Position numbers and translations under genes: made by a program
Assembly (NCBI GenBank): GCA_963662645.2
Contig: OY759762.1
Span: forward strand, 3,596,001-3,660,000
Reading direction: 5' to 3'
Origin: Aldehydirespirator sp963662645
GTDB taxonomy: Bacteria; Actinomycetota; Acidimicrobiia; Acidimicrobiales; Aldehydirespiratoraceae
DNA length: 64,000 nucleotides
The notes under the pieces: model-generated
Seen by the model: the letters and a program-made list of their open reading frames with translations, nothing else
Databases searched by the model: none
Told to the model about the DNA's origin: nothing
In this document: piece after piece, positions 49,255 to 58,486 of the stretch
Position numbering within the stretch: the stretch's first letter is position 1
How the letters are laid out: the number at the start of each line of letters is the position of its first letter

Positions 49255-51606
49255 ATGGCCGACACGACCACCGAGAAGCCCGCCGAAGCCGCTACCGGCG
49301 GCGACGAGCGGTTGGCCCACCGGGGGCCCATACAGACGCTGCTGACCCGGCCGGAGATAGGGGCTCTGCTGGGCGCCGTAGGTGTATGGCTGCTGTTCTG
49401 GCTCGTGTCCGCGCCCTTCGGCACGGTGGGGGGCACGGCCAACTTCCTCGACGTCGCCGCCTACCTGGGGTTGATGGCCGTTCCCGTCGCGCTGCTGATG
49501 ATCGGCGGCGAGTTCGACCTGTCGTCGGGCGCCATGACCGGAGCGACGGCCCTCATCGCCATCCTGCTGGCCAACGACATCAACGGCGCCGGGCTGGGAC
49601 TCCATGTCGCGGTGCCGCTGTCGCTGGCTTTCGCCCTGGCGATCGGGTGGTTCAACGGCACCGTCGTGGAGAAGACGTCGCTGCCCAGCTTCATCGTGAC
49701 GCTGGGAACGTTCTTCATGCTGATCGGGGCCAAGCTCGGCTTCTCCAAGCTGTTCACCAACAAGGTGCTGGTCGAAGGTCTCGACGAGGCCGAGGGCTAC
49801 GAATTCTGGAACGGCATCTTCGGTGCGGAATGGCTTCGCAACAACCACCTCTGGGACATCCGCAGCTGGTCCAACCTGTGGCTGGTCCGCGACGAGATGT
49901 GGGCCCTGCTGCTCATCGGCGGGATCGCCGCCCTGATGATCGGGACGTTCGAGCTGACGTACTCCCGGCGCCAGTCTCCGAACGTCGCGGGACTGGTCGT
50001 CGCGGCCGCCGGCACCGTGCTGGCCCTAGTGGGCCTGATCTACCTGCTGGCCCAGGACGGGACCACGTCCAACTGGATCGGCGGCATCCTCGTGGCGGCC
50101 GGCGTGCTGACAAAGGTCGCCGGCTGGTGCCGGTTCCGCTATGTGACACCGGACCGGTCCGAGCGCGGAACCTCGGCCCGGTGGTGGCAGTACCTGATCA
50201 GCGGCATCGCGGCCCTGGTCGTCGCCATGATCGTTGCGGTGGTCATGGACGCCACCGACTCCTCCCAGCTGGGCTTCCTGAGCGGATCGTTCGGCAAGTT
50301 CGTGTTCGCACTGGGAATCGCCGCCGTCGGAGTGCTGGCCGTCGTGGCGGCCCTGGGACGCATCACCCCCGGATACCCCATGTTCGGGGCGGTGCTCGTC
50401 GCCCTCCCGACGATCAGCTTCCTGGTGACGGTGCAGGCCGCCCGGGTCATCCTGTTCGGCGGGCTCGCGCTCCTGGGGATAATGCTGCTCTGGTCGACCG
50501 CCCGGCGGGTGCAGCCCGCGGTGACCGTCTCACTGGCCATCTCGGCGGCGATCGTCGTGCTGGCGTTCTTCATCCAGTCCGAATCGGCGTCACGCAAGCT
50601 GCGGGTCGAGTTGTTCACGGTGCTGCTGCTGGTGGCCCTGTTGCTGGCCGCCTCCGCGGTGGCCCGCTATCTGAGCGCCGTTCGCACCACGGCACCCCCG
50701 CCCCCGCAGTTCGGTCGCTGGATGCACGTCTGCGCCGCGCTGGGCGTGGCCGCCGTCGTCGTGTTCGCCGTGATCGAGTTGGTGGATGGCGACGGGATCC
50801 TCTACGCCCTGCTCACCGGCGCGGCCAAGGGGGGAATCGTGGCTTTCGTGGCGTACGCCGCGGGGACCGTGGGGCGCACCTTGATGACCAGCGATGAGGG
50901 GGTCGGACGGGCCCTGATCACGGTGGGGATCGGGGCGGTGTTGCTCAGCGTCGCCACCCGGCTGCTGTTCGTCACTGGCAGCGAGCTGGAGACGATCTGC
51001 ACGGTGGGCACTGACGGCGAACTCAGATGCCCGCAGACGCAGTTCGGTGTGGTGGTGCTGTCGTTCCTGGTCTTCGCGGCCGTCGGATCGTGGCTCCTGA
51101 TGCGCACCCAGTTCGGCAGCTGGATCATGGCGGTCGGGGGCAACAAGGAGGCGGCCCGCTCCGTGGGCGTGCCGGCGGCGCGCACCAAGACCACGCTGTT
51201 CATGATGGTGTCGGGGGCGGCGTGGATCACCGGCATGCTGATCGCTTTCCGGCTCACCGCGGTGCAGGCCAACGTGGGCGACGGCAACGAGTTCCGCTAC
51301 ATAATCGTGGCGGTCGTCGGTGGCAACCTGCTCACCGGCGGCTACGGATCGGCCCTCGGCGCCGGCATCGGCGCGGTGATCTGGGGAATGATCTCCCAGG
51401 GCATCGGCTTCGCCCAATGGAACAGCGACTGGCGGTTCCTGGTGCTGGGGGCCTTGCTGCTGGTGGCGGTGATGGTCAACAACTACGTGCGGGGCCGGGC
51501 CGAGAAGGCGCCGACGGCGTCCGGCGCCACCAGACCCGACAGGGCAGAGATCGCAATAGTCGTGCCCGCTGAGCCGGCCAAGGGCGCAAAGGAGGAACAG
51601 CAATGA
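49255..51606 (+). CDS. RbsC-type ABC permease with a large internal membrane insertion
   Basis: 783 residues, more than twice the usual 320-430. The first 190 residues match the RbsC start (LMAVPVALLMIGGEFDLSSG at about 73-92, TSLPSFIVTLGTFFMLIG). The last 200 match its end, with the ATPase-contact loop GGNKEAARSVGVPAARTKTT near 628-647 and VVGGNLLTGGYGSALGAGIG. Between them about 390 residues add roughly eight more hydrophobic segments. ATG 49255 has a GGGGGAT site. It overlaps the ATPase by 4 nt. Confidence 0.88.
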   Translation: MADTTTEKPAEAATGGDERLAHRGPIQTLLTRPEIGALLGAVGVWLLFWLVSAPFGTVGGTANFLDVAAYLGLMAVPVALLMIGGEFDLSSGAMTGATALIAILLANDINGAGLGLHVAVPLSLAFALAIGWFNGTVVEKTSLPSFIVTLGTFFMLIGAKLGFSKLFTNKVLVEGLDEAEGYEFWNGIFGAEWLRNNHLWDIRSWSNLWLVRDEMWALLLIGGIAALMIGTFELTYSRRQSPNVAGLVVAAAGTVLALVGLIYLLAQDGTTSNWIGGILVAAGVLTKVAGWCRFRYVTPDRSERGTSARWWQYLISGIAALVVAMIVAVVMDATDSSQLGFLSGSFGKFVFALGIAAVGVLAVVAALGRITPGYPMFGAVLVALPTISFLVTVQAARVILFGGLALLGIMLLWSTARRVQPAVTVSLAISAAIVVLAFFIQSESASRKLRVELFTVLLLVALLLAASAVARYLSAVRTTAPPPPQFGRWMHVCAALGVAAVVVFAVIELVDGDGILYALLTGAAKGGIVAFVAYAAGTVGRTLMTSDEGVGRALITVGIGAVLLSVATRLLFVTGSELETICTVGTDGELRCPQTQFGVVVLSFLVFAAVGSWLLMRTQFGSWIMAVGGNKEAARSVGVPAARTKTTLFMMVSGAAWITGMLIAFRLTAVQANVGDGNEFRYIIVAVVGGNLLTGGYGSALGAGIGAVIWGMISQGIGFAQWNSDWRFLVLGALLLVAVMVNNYVRGRAEKAPTASGATRPDRAEIAIVVPAEPAKGAKEEQQ

Positions 51607-52388
51607 GCACCGACTTCCTCGAGCTGAGGAACATCTCCAAGTTCTACGGCAACATCATCGCGCTCACGGGCGTCACCACGACGGTGAATCCCGGCGAGGT
51701 GACGTGCGTGCTCGGCGACAACGGCGCCGGCAAGTCGACGTTCATCAAGATCCTCGCCGGCGTTCACCAGCACGACGAGGGCGAGTTGATCCTCGAGGGC
51801 TCCAAGGTCCGGTTCGCTCACCCCCGGGAGGCGCTCGCCGCGGGCATCGCCACCGTGTACCAGGATCTGGCCATGGTTCCGCTGATGTCGGTGTGGCGGA
51901 ACTTCTTCCTGGGCCAGGAGCCCAAGACGGGGGTGTGGCCGTTCCGCCAGATCGACATCGACAAGGCCAAGATGATCGCCAAGGAGGAGATGGCCAAGAT
52001 GGGCATCGACATCCGCGACACCGAGCAGAGCGTGGGCACCCTCTCGGGCGGCGAGCGCCAGTCGGTCGCCATCGCCAGAGCCAGCTACTTCGGCGCCCGG
52101 GTGCTGATCCTTGACGAGCCCACCTCGGCACTGGGCGTGAAGCAGTCCGGGGTGGTGCTGCGCCGCATTGTGGAGGCGCGGGATCAAGGGCTGGCCGTGA
52201 TCTTCATCACTCACAATCCCAACCACGCCTATCCCGTAGGTGATCGGTTCGTGATCCTTCAGCGGGGCCAGTCCCTGGGCAACTGGGCCAAGGACGAGCT
52301 GTCACAGTCGGAGTTGACCCAACTCATGGCCGGTGGAGCCGAGTTGGAGGAGCTCCAGCACGAGCTGGCCGAGTCCGGCTCGAACTGA
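51603..52388 (+). CDS. sugar ABC transporter ATPase, single domain
   Basis: 261 residues. Walker A GDNGAGKST near 38-46, signature TLSGGERQSVAIARA near 145-159 and Walker B VLILDEPTSALG near 165-176. RbsA-type ATPases usually have two ABC domains; this has one, as in some actinobacterial carbohydrate importers (FrcA-like). Partners: the preceding permease and binding lipoprotein. Confidence 0.92.
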   Translation: MSTDFLELRNISKFYGNIIALTGVTTTVNPGEVTCVLGDNGAGKSTFIKILAGVHQHDEGELILEGSKVRFAHPREALAAGIATVYQDLAMVPLMSVWRNFFLGQEPKTGVWPFRQIDIDKAKMIAKEEMAKMGIDIRDTEQSVGTLSGGERQSVAIARASYFGARVLILDEPTSALGVKQSGVVLRRIVEARDQGLAVIFITHNPNHAYPVGDRFVILQRGQSLGNWAKDELSQSELTQLMAGGAELEELQHELAESGSN

Positions 52389-52457
52389 GGGTTGTTTGTC
52401 ACTGTCCCTCGACCGCCGTCGACTCAACGGCAACGGCCGACCCCTCCCCTGACACAG

Positions 52458-53423
52458 ATGCCAGAGCTCGAGCTGCTCACCGTCGGCCGCGTCAGCGTCG
52501 ATCTCTACCCGCAGCAGAGCGGCGTGCCCTTGAGCGGGGTCTCGTCCTTCGCCAAGTCGATCGGCGGCTCGCCCACGAACGTGGCCGTGGCCGCGGCCCG
52601 GCTCGGCCGCCGGGCTGCGGTGGTCACCCGGGTCGGCGACGACGGCTTCGGCGAGTACATCCGCGCCGCGCTGGCCGAGCAGTTCGGCGTGGTCAACGAC
52701 TTCGTGTCGGTGGACCCTCATCTGCGCACTGCTTTGGCCTTCTGCGCGCTGGATCCCCCGACCGACCCGCCCCTGCTGTTCTACCGGGAGCCGCGGGGCC
52801 CGGACATGAACCTCACCCTCGGCGACATTCCCGAGGCGGCTTACACGGTTGGCGTGCTGTGGGTGACCGGCTCTCGCTTCGCGCAGGACCCGTCACGATC
52901 GGCGGTCCGAGCGGTGCTCGAGAGGCGCAACCGGGCCGAGCACACCGTGCTCGACCTGGACTACCGCCCCAGCTTCTGGGCGTCGGCTGCCGAGGCGGCC
53001 GAGCATGTCGGCACCGCCGTCGACCACGCGACGGTGGCCGTCGGCAACCGGACCGAGTGCGAGATCGCGGTCGGCACCGCTGATCCGGACCGGGCCGCCG
53101 ACCGCCTGCTCGAGCGGGGTGTGTCGCTCGCGGTGGTGAAGATGGGGGCTGACGGCGTGCTGGTCGCAACTACCGAGGGCAGGTCCAGGGTCCCGCCGGT
53201 GCGGGTAGAGGTTGTGTGCGGGCTCGGTGCGGGCGACGCCTTCGGAGGTGCGCTGGCCGACGGGCTCCTGGCCGGCCTCGACCCCGTTGAGACGGTCATC
53301 AGGGCCAATGCCGCGGGCGCGATAGTGGCCGGCCGTTTGACCTGTGCCGACGCCATGCCCACCAGCGCCGAGATCGACGCCGTGCTCGCCGGCGAGGATC
53401 CCGCGAACACGGAGGCGGCGTGA
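52458..53423 (+). CDS. iolC: 5-dehydro-2-deoxygluconokinase
   Basis: PfkB-family kinase that phosphorylates 2-deoxy-5-keto-gluconate in inositol breakdown. 321 residues. LLTVGRVSVDLYPQQSGVPL at 6-25, SIGGSPTNVAVAAARLGRRA near 34-53, LDLDYRPSFW (typical of IolC) near 161-170, and the catalytic CGLGAGDAFGGALADGLLAG near 255-274. ATG 52458; the in-frame TTG at 52392 is less likely. Overlaps the next gene by GTGA. Confidence 0.9.
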   Translation: MPELELLTVGRVSVDLYPQQSGVPLSGVSSFAKSIGGSPTNVAVAAARLGRRAAVVTRVGDDGFGEYIRAALAEQFGVVNDFVSVDPHLRTALAFCALDPPTDPPLLFYREPRGPDMNLTLGDIPEAAYTVGVLWVTGSRFAQDPSRSAVRAVLERRNRAEHTVLDLDYRPSFWASAAEAAEHVGTAVDHATVAVGNRTECEIAVGTADPDRAADRLLERGVSLAVVKMGADGVLVATTEGRSRVPPVRVEVVCGLGAGDAFGGALADGLLAGLDPVETVIRANAAGAIVAGRLTCADAMPTSAEIDAVLAGEDPANTEAA

Positions 53424-54376
53424 GCACGGCGGCGCCCTGGCGCATCTGGATCGACCGGCAGCCGCCGCCCGAGGTCGCCATCCCCGACGATGTTGAGCTG
53501 ACCGACGACGTTGCCGTCGCCGACGGAGTCGTGGTTGGAGCAGAGAAGTCTTGGGACTCCGACGCCTGTCGCCGCCTGCCTCGTCTGAAGGTGGTGGCCC
53601 GTTCAGGAATCGGCTACGACAACGTGGCGGTCGCTGAGTGTGCGGCGGCGGGCGTGGCCGCGTGCAACGCGCCCGACGCTCCCACCGTGTCTACCGCCGA
53701 GCATTCCCTGGCTCTGCTGCTGGCTGTGGCCAAGCGCATCAAGCCCGCCGAGCGCGGGCTCGCGGCCGGTGTGGGCGACTACCGAGTCCACCACGGCGCT
53801 CTGGAGCTTCGCGGCCGGACTCTCGGACTGCTCGGCTGTGGCCGCATCGGCAGCCGCGTAGGGCGCTACGCCGCGGCTCTGGGCATGGGGGTGCTGGTGC
53901 ACGATCCTCACCTCGACGCCTCCGATGTGGCCGCCGTCGGAGAACTCGTGGACCTTGACAGCCTCTGGCGCCGCAGCGATGCGGTGTCGCTCCACGCACC
54001 GGCCACCGAGGCCACGCGCCACATCGTCGATGCCCGGAGCATCGCCGCCATGAAGTCGGGGGTCATCATCATCAACTGTGCCCGGGGTTCGCTGATCGAT
54101 CACGACGCGCTGCTGGCCGGGCTGGAATCGGGACACGTTCGAGGTGCCGGGCTCGACGTGACTGAGCCCGAGCCGCTGCCGGCGGGCCATCCGCTGCTCG
54201 GGCGAGACGATGTGATCGTCACCCCGCACGTCGCTTCGTCGACCACCGTTGGGATGGTCAGGCTTCTCAGCCAGGCTCTCGGGCAGGCAACCCAGTGGCT
54301 GCGGGGAGGCACTCCCCGGCACCTGCTCGATCCGGCTGCGGCCGACCCGGCCGTGGACCGCAGGAGGGCGTCGTGA
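53420..54376 (+). CDS. D-isomer-specific 2-hydroxyacid dehydrogenase
   Basis: 318 residues. NAD-binding GLLGCGRIGSRVGRYAAALG near 139-158. Catalytic arginine in IINCARGSLIDHDALL, glutamate in GLDVTEPEPLPAGHPLLG, histidine in VIVTPHVASST. The substrate is unknown; in this operon it may reduce or oxidise a keto-cyclitol or a keto-acid breakdown product. Its stop overlaps a 22-codon micro-ORF. Confidence 0.88.
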   Translation: MSTAAPWRIWIDRQPPPEVAIPDDVELTDDVAVADGVVVGAEKSWDSDACRRLPRLKVVARSGIGYDNVAVAECAAAGVAACNAPDAPTVSTAEHSLALLLAVAKRIKPAERGLAAGVGDYRVHHGALELRGRTLGLLGCGRIGSRVGRYAAALGMGVLVHDPHLDASDVAAVGELVDLDSLWRRSDAVSLHAPATEATRHIVDARSIAAMKSGVIIINCARGSLIDHDALLAGLESGHVRGAGLDVTEPEPLPAGHPLLGRDDVIVTPHVASSTTVGMVRLLSQALGQATQWLRGGTPRHLLDPAAADPAVDRRRAS

Positions 54377-54440
54377 TTCCCGCTCCTCCCAACGTCCGGC
54401 CCCCGGCCGACGCGACCTCGGACCGTCGGAGAGCCCTATG
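54373..54440 (+). other. 22-codon micro-ORF linking two dehydrogenase genes
   Basis: GTG 54373 overlaps the upstream stop (GTGA) and encodes a Pro/Arg-rich peptide, MIPAPPNVRPPADATSDRRR then AL. Its TGA overlaps ATG 54438 (ATGA). No internal repeat. Confidence 0.4.
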
Positions 54441-55613
54441 ACCAAGAGCCGACGCTTGGGCGTGGCCGTGATCGGGTTCGGCTGGATGGGCCAGGCCCAC
54501 GCTCGGTCCTATGCCCGCCTGCCCATGATCTTCGACGGCCTCGGACACCGGGCCGAGCTGACGGTGTGCGCCGACACCTTGGCGGAGCGGCGGGCCGTCG
54601 CGCTGAGGGACTTCGGCTTCGGCGAGGTCACCGACGATTGGCGGGTCGCGGTGGGCCATCCGGACGTGGACGTCGTCGTGATCTGCGCGCCCAACATGTT
54701 GCACTGCGAACTGGTCGAGGCGGCCGCCGCGGCCGGCAAGCACGTGTTCTGCGAGAAGCCGGTCGGGGGCACACCGGAGCAGACGGCCCGGGCCGAGAAG
54801 GCCTGCCGCGCCGCCGGCGTGATAACCGGCGTCGGGTACAACTACCGCTTCGTTCCTCTCGTGCAGCACGCCCGCAACCTGATCACCGCCGGCGAGCTCG
54901 GCGAGATCACCAACTACCGGGGGCGCTTCTTCTCGATGTACGGTGCCGACCCGCTCGGTCTGCTCAGCTGGCGGTTCCTGCTAGATCAGGCCGGCCACGG
55001 CGTCTCGACCGACATACTCAGCCACGCCATCGACTTGGCCATGATGCTCAACGGACCCATCCTGCGAGTGGTGGGCACCGGCGAGACCTTCATCAAGGAG
55101 CGTCCGCTGCCGTCGGTGTCGGGAACCCACTACGACCGGGGCGCGCCCGGCGACCCTGTCGGCGTGGTCACCAACGAGGACTACTTCGGTGCCATGGTCG
55201 TGTTCGCCAACGGCAGCCGGGGCACCTTCGAGGCGAGCCGGACGATGGTGGGGCCCCAGAGCCAGATGGCCTTCGACATTCACGGCACCGACGGCGCGTT
55301 GAGTTGGAACTTCGAGACCATGAACCAGATGCGCTTGTTCAACATCATCGAGGGAGATCGGGGCTACACCACCGTCTACGCCGGCGAGCGTCACCCCTAC
55401 CACGCGGGCTTCGTTCCCGGCGAGGCCAACTCGATCGGCTTCGAGGACGTGGTGACCATCCAGGACCACGAGTTCCTGGCCGCGGTGGCCGAGGGCCGGC
55501 CCCACACCGCGGGGATGGAGCAGGCGCTGGAGTACGTGAGTGTGCAGGCGGCTCTGCTGCGCAGCTGGGAGACCGGCGCCTGGACGGACGTCGTGTCGGC
55601 AAGGATCGATTGA
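54438..55613 (+). CDS. Gfo/Idh/MocA-family oxidoreductase (MocA-like)
   Basis: 391 residues. NAD-binding GFGWMGQAHARSYARLP at 13-29, conserved EKPVGG near 111-116, then the C-terminal beta-sheet domain with GHGVSTDILSHAIDLAMMLNG holding the catalytic D and H. Longer than IolG in this operon and clearly a different subfamily; a dehydrogenase for a cyclitol derivative or sugar is likely. The frame is open upstream, but ATG 54438 has GGAGAG and gives the expected N-terminus. Confidence 0.9.
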   Translation: MTKSRRLGVAVIGFGWMGQAHARSYARLPMIFDGLGHRAELTVCADTLAERRAVALRDFGFGEVTDDWRVAVGHPDVDVVVICAPNMLHCELVEAAAAAGKHVFCEKPVGGTPEQTARAEKACRAAGVITGVGYNYRFVPLVQHARNLITAGELGEITNYRGRFFSMYGADPLGLLSWRFLLDQAGHGVSTDILSHAIDLAMMLNGPILRVVGTGETFIKERPLPSVSGTHYDRGAPGDPVGVVTNEDYFGAMVVFANGSRGTFEASRTMVGPQSQMAFDIHGTDGALSWNFETMNQMRLFNIIEGDRGYTTVYAGERHPYHAGFVPGEANSIGFEDVVTIQDHEFLAAVAEGRPHTAGMEQALEYVSVQAALLRSWETGAWTDVVSARID

Positions 55614-55711
55614 GGGTGCAGCGCGGCAAGGAAGCTGCTACCAAGAGACGCAGCATGATCGATCGGCGCGGCTCGACTTATGGCCGAGAGGCCGCAGAGG
55701 GGTAGGCCATG
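55610..55711 (+). other. short ORF between the MocA-like gene and iolD
   Basis: TTG 55610 overlaps the upstream stop (TTGA); the frame holds 31 codons, basic, with an internal ATG 55655 (MIDRRGSTYGREAAEG), and ends at TAG 55703, 3 nt before iolD. A variant of the linked-ORF pattern. Confidence 0.3.
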
Positions 55712-57607
55712 GAGACGGTAAGGCTCACTACTTCGGGGGCGGTGGTCCGCTACCTCGCAGCCCAGCACATAGAGGTCGACGGCGGCACCGTGCCGCTGTT
55801 CGCGGGGGTGTTCGCCATCTTCGGCCACGGCAACGTCACCTGCCTGGGCCACGAGCTGGAGCGGGCCGGCGACACCCTGCCCACCTGGAGGGGCCAGAAC
55901 GAGCAGGGCATGGCCCTGGCCGCCTGCGGCTTCACCCGGGCCCACAAGCGGCGCCGGATCATGGTGGCCACCAGCTCGATCGGCCCGGGCGCCACCAACA
56001 TGGTGACCGCGGCCGCGGTGGCGCTGTCCAACCGCCTGCCGCTGCTGCTGATCTCGGGTGACACCTTCGACCATCGCATCGTCGATCCGGTGCTGCAGCA
56101 GGTCGAGCACTTCGGTTCCCCCACCACCACCGTCAACGACGCCTTCCGGGCCGTGGTGCGCTTCTGGGATCGGATCACCGCACCGGAGCAGGTCGTGCAT
56201 TCGCTGCCGCACGCCGTGCACACCATGCTCGATCCGGGCGACTGCGGCCCGGCCTTCATCGGGCTGCCCCAAGACGTGCAGGGCGACGCCTACGACTTTC
56301 CGGCCCGCTTCTTCGAGCACACGGTGCACGAGATCCGCCGGCCCAGACCCGACCGGATCGAGCTGCGCCGGGCCGCGGAGGTGCTGGCTGGCGCGCAGCG
56401 TCCGCTGATCATCGCCGGCGGTGGCGTGCGCTGGTCGCTGGCCGAGGAGCAGCTGGCCGCCTTCGCGGAGGCCCATGGGATCCCGGTGGTGGAGACCACC
56501 GCGGGCCGCACCTCGCTGCCCGCCCACCACCCCCTCAACTGCGGGCCGATCGGGGTGACCGGCTGCGTCTCGGGCAATGCCATGGCCGCGGAGGCCGACG
56601 TCGTGCTGGCGGTGGGTACACGTCTCGGCGACTTCGTCACCGGTTCATGGACCGTGTTCTCCGACGAGGCCGCCCGCATCATCGGGTTGAACGCGGCTCG
56701 CTTCGACGCGGTCAAGCACCGGTCGGTTCCCCTGGTGGCCGACGCCAGGGAGGGGCTGGCCGAGCTGGGGGCGGCCGTCGGCGACTACCGGGCCCCGCAG
56801 TCCTGGTCGGTGAGGGCGGCCTCGGAGACGGCCCAGTACCACGCGTACATCGACAAGATCGCCGCACCGGTGGCGCTGGGATCTTCGGCGGCCGGCGACG
56901 GCGACGGCGCGCCGGAAGACCTCCCCACCTACGCCCAGGTCGTGGGAGCGGTGGACCGGGCCGCCGACGAGTCCACCTACGTGGTCACCGCGGCGGGCGG
57001 CTTCCCCGGCGAGCTGATCAGCGGCTGGCGCTCGCAGGGCGTCCATTCGTTCGACTGCGAGTACGGCTACTCCTGCATGGGGTATGAGATCTCGGGGGCC
57101 TGGGGAGCGAAGATGGCCATGCCCGACCGCGAGGTGATCGCCCTGGTCGGCGACGGCTCGTACCTGATGATGAACAGCGACCTCTACAGCACGGTGCTGT
57201 CGGGGCACAAGCTCATCGTCATCGTGTGCGACAACGGCGGATTTGCCATCATCGACCGGCTGCAAGTCTCCGCGGGCGGGGTGTCGTTCAACAACTTCAT
57301 GTCGGACTGCCGCACCGACCGCACCGACGACGCCGAAGTCGTCGAAGTGGACTTCGCGGCCCACGCGGCCTCGATGGGCTGTGGCGCCGAGACGGTGCGC
57401 ACGGTGGCCGAGCTCGAGGCGGCCATCGAGCGGGCCAGGGAGGCTGATCGCACCTATGTCATCGCGCTGAAGACTCATCCGAGTTCCTGGACCGAGGGCG
57501 GCGCCTTCTGGGAGGTCAGCGTGCCCGAGGTGAGCGCATTCCCCGCGGTGATCGAGGCCCGCGCCGGCTTCGACGAGGCCCGCTCCTCGCAGCGGGTGGG
57601 CTGGTGA
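55709..57607 (+). CDS. iolD: 3D-(3,5/4)-trihydroxycyclohexane-1,2-dione hydrolase
   Basis: ThDP enzyme that opens the inositol ring product to 5-deoxy-glucuronate. 632 residues. The activating glutamate is E65 in RGQNEQGMALAACGF; GPGATNMVTAAAVALSNRLP and ISGDTFDHR follow; the ThDP/Mg motif is GDGSYLMMNSDLYS at about 481-494 with CDNGGFAIIDRLQ near 507. These are IolD-specific features. ATG 55709. It is the committed ring-opening step of the operon. Confidence 0.95.
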   Translation: METVRLTTSGAVVRYLAAQHIEVDGGTVPLFAGVFAIFGHGNVTCLGHELERAGDTLPTWRGQNEQGMALAACGFTRAHKRRRIMVATSSIGPGATNMVTAAAVALSNRLPLLLISGDTFDHRIVDPVLQQVEHFGSPTTTVNDAFRAVVRFWDRITAPEQVVHSLPHAVHTMLDPGDCGPAFIGLPQDVQGDAYDFPARFFEHTVHEIRRPRPDRIELRRAAEVLAGAQRPLIIAGGGVRWSLAEEQLAAFAEAHGIPVVETTAGRTSLPAHHPLNCGPIGVTGCVSGNAMAAEADVVLAVGTRLGDFVTGSWTVFSDEAARIIGLNAARFDAVKHRSVPLVADAREGLAELGAAVGDYRAPQSWSVRAASETAQYHAYIDKIAAPVALGSSAAGDGDGAPEDLPTYAQVVGAVDRAADESTYVVTAAGGFPGELISGWRSQGVHSFDCEYGYSCMGYEISGAWGAKMAMPDREVIALVGDGSYLMMNSDLYSTVLSGHKLIVIVCDNGGFAIIDRLQVSAGGVSFNNFMSDCRTDRTDDAEVVEVDFAAHAASMGCGAETVRTVAELEAAIERAREADRTYVIALKTHPSSWTEGGAFWEVSVPEVSAFPAVIEARAGFDEARSSQRVGW

Positions 57608-57648
57608 GGGACGAGGCCCGCGACTGGAGCGGGCGGGCCGGTGAGTGA
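57604..57648 (+). other. 14-codon micro-ORF linking iolD and the SDR gene
   Basis: GTG 57604 overlaps the iolD stop and reads MRDEARDWSGRAGE to a TGA at 57646-57648, overlapping the first 8 nt of the SDR gene (GTGAGTGA). Confidence 0.4.
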
Positions 57649-58486
57649 CTTGGTCTCGTTCCGCGGCCAGGTGGCGCTCATCACGGGCGGCTCTCAGGGT
57701 CTCGGTTACGCGGTCGCGCAGCGCCTGGCTTCCGAAGGGGCGTCGGGGCTGCTGCTCGTCGGCCGGGACGGGGCCAAGGGCGAGGCGGCCGCCGCGTCGC
57801 TGCGAACCCCGCAGTGCCGGGCAGAGTTCGTGGCCGCCGACCTGGCCCGCGCCGAAGCCTGCGAGCATGTCATCGCAGCACTCGACGACAGCTTTGGTGC
57901 CTGCCACAGCTTCATCAACAGTGCGGCCATCACCGACCGCGGCTCGGTGTGGGACGCCACCCCCGAGCTGTGGGACACCATGCTGGCCGTCAACGTCAAG
58001 GCGCCGGGCTTGCTGAGCCAGGGAGTGGCCAGGATCATGGCCCGTGAGTCGATCGAGGGCACGATCGTGCTGATCGGGTCCATCGCAGGCCGGGGCGGCC
58101 CGCCCAAGCTGCTGCCGTACTCCACATCCAAGGGGGCGCTGGTGGCCATGACTCGCAATCTGGCCTTTTCGCTGATGCGCCACCGCATCCGCGTGAATCT
58201 GCTGTGCCCCGGATGGATGGACACCCCCGCCGAGGATGTGATCCAGCGAACCTTCGACGGCGCTACCGACGGCTGGCTGGAGCGGGCCGAGGCCGAGATG
58301 CCCTTTGGCCGGCTGATCAAGCCCGACGAGATCGCCCGCACCATCGTTCACCTGGCCACCTCCGAGTCGGGGATGATGACCGGCGCGGTGGTGGAGTGGG
58401 ACCAGACGGTGCTGGGCGCGGGCGACTCGGTGTTCCCGGGACCCGAATGGGGCTTGCAGCCGGTGGAGCCGGAGGCGCGGCCGTGA
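57641..58486 (+). CDS. short-chain dehydrogenase/reductase
   Basis: 281 residues, classical SDR. Cofactor motif TGGSQGLGYAVAQRL near 15-29, NSAAITDRG near 92-100, catalytic serine in IGSIAGRGG and Y-x3-K in LPYSTSKGALVAMTRNLAFS near 158-177. Probably oxidises a hydroxyl of the cyclitol or a related sugar. Overlaps the oxygenase gene by GTGA. Confidence 0.9.
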   Translation: MSDLVSFRGQVALITGGSQGLGYAVAQRLASEGASGLLLVGRDGAKGEAAAASLRTPQCRAEFVAADLARAEACEHVIAALDDSFGACHSFINSAAITDRGSVWDATPELWDTMLAVNVKAPGLLSQGVARIMARESIEGTIVLIGSIAGRGGPPKLLPYSTSKGALVAMTRNLAFSLMRHRIRVNLLCPGWMDTPAEDVIQRTFDGATDGWLERAEAEMPFGRLIKPDEIARTIVHLATSESGMMTGAVVEWDQTVLGAGDSVFPGPEWGLQPVEPEARP

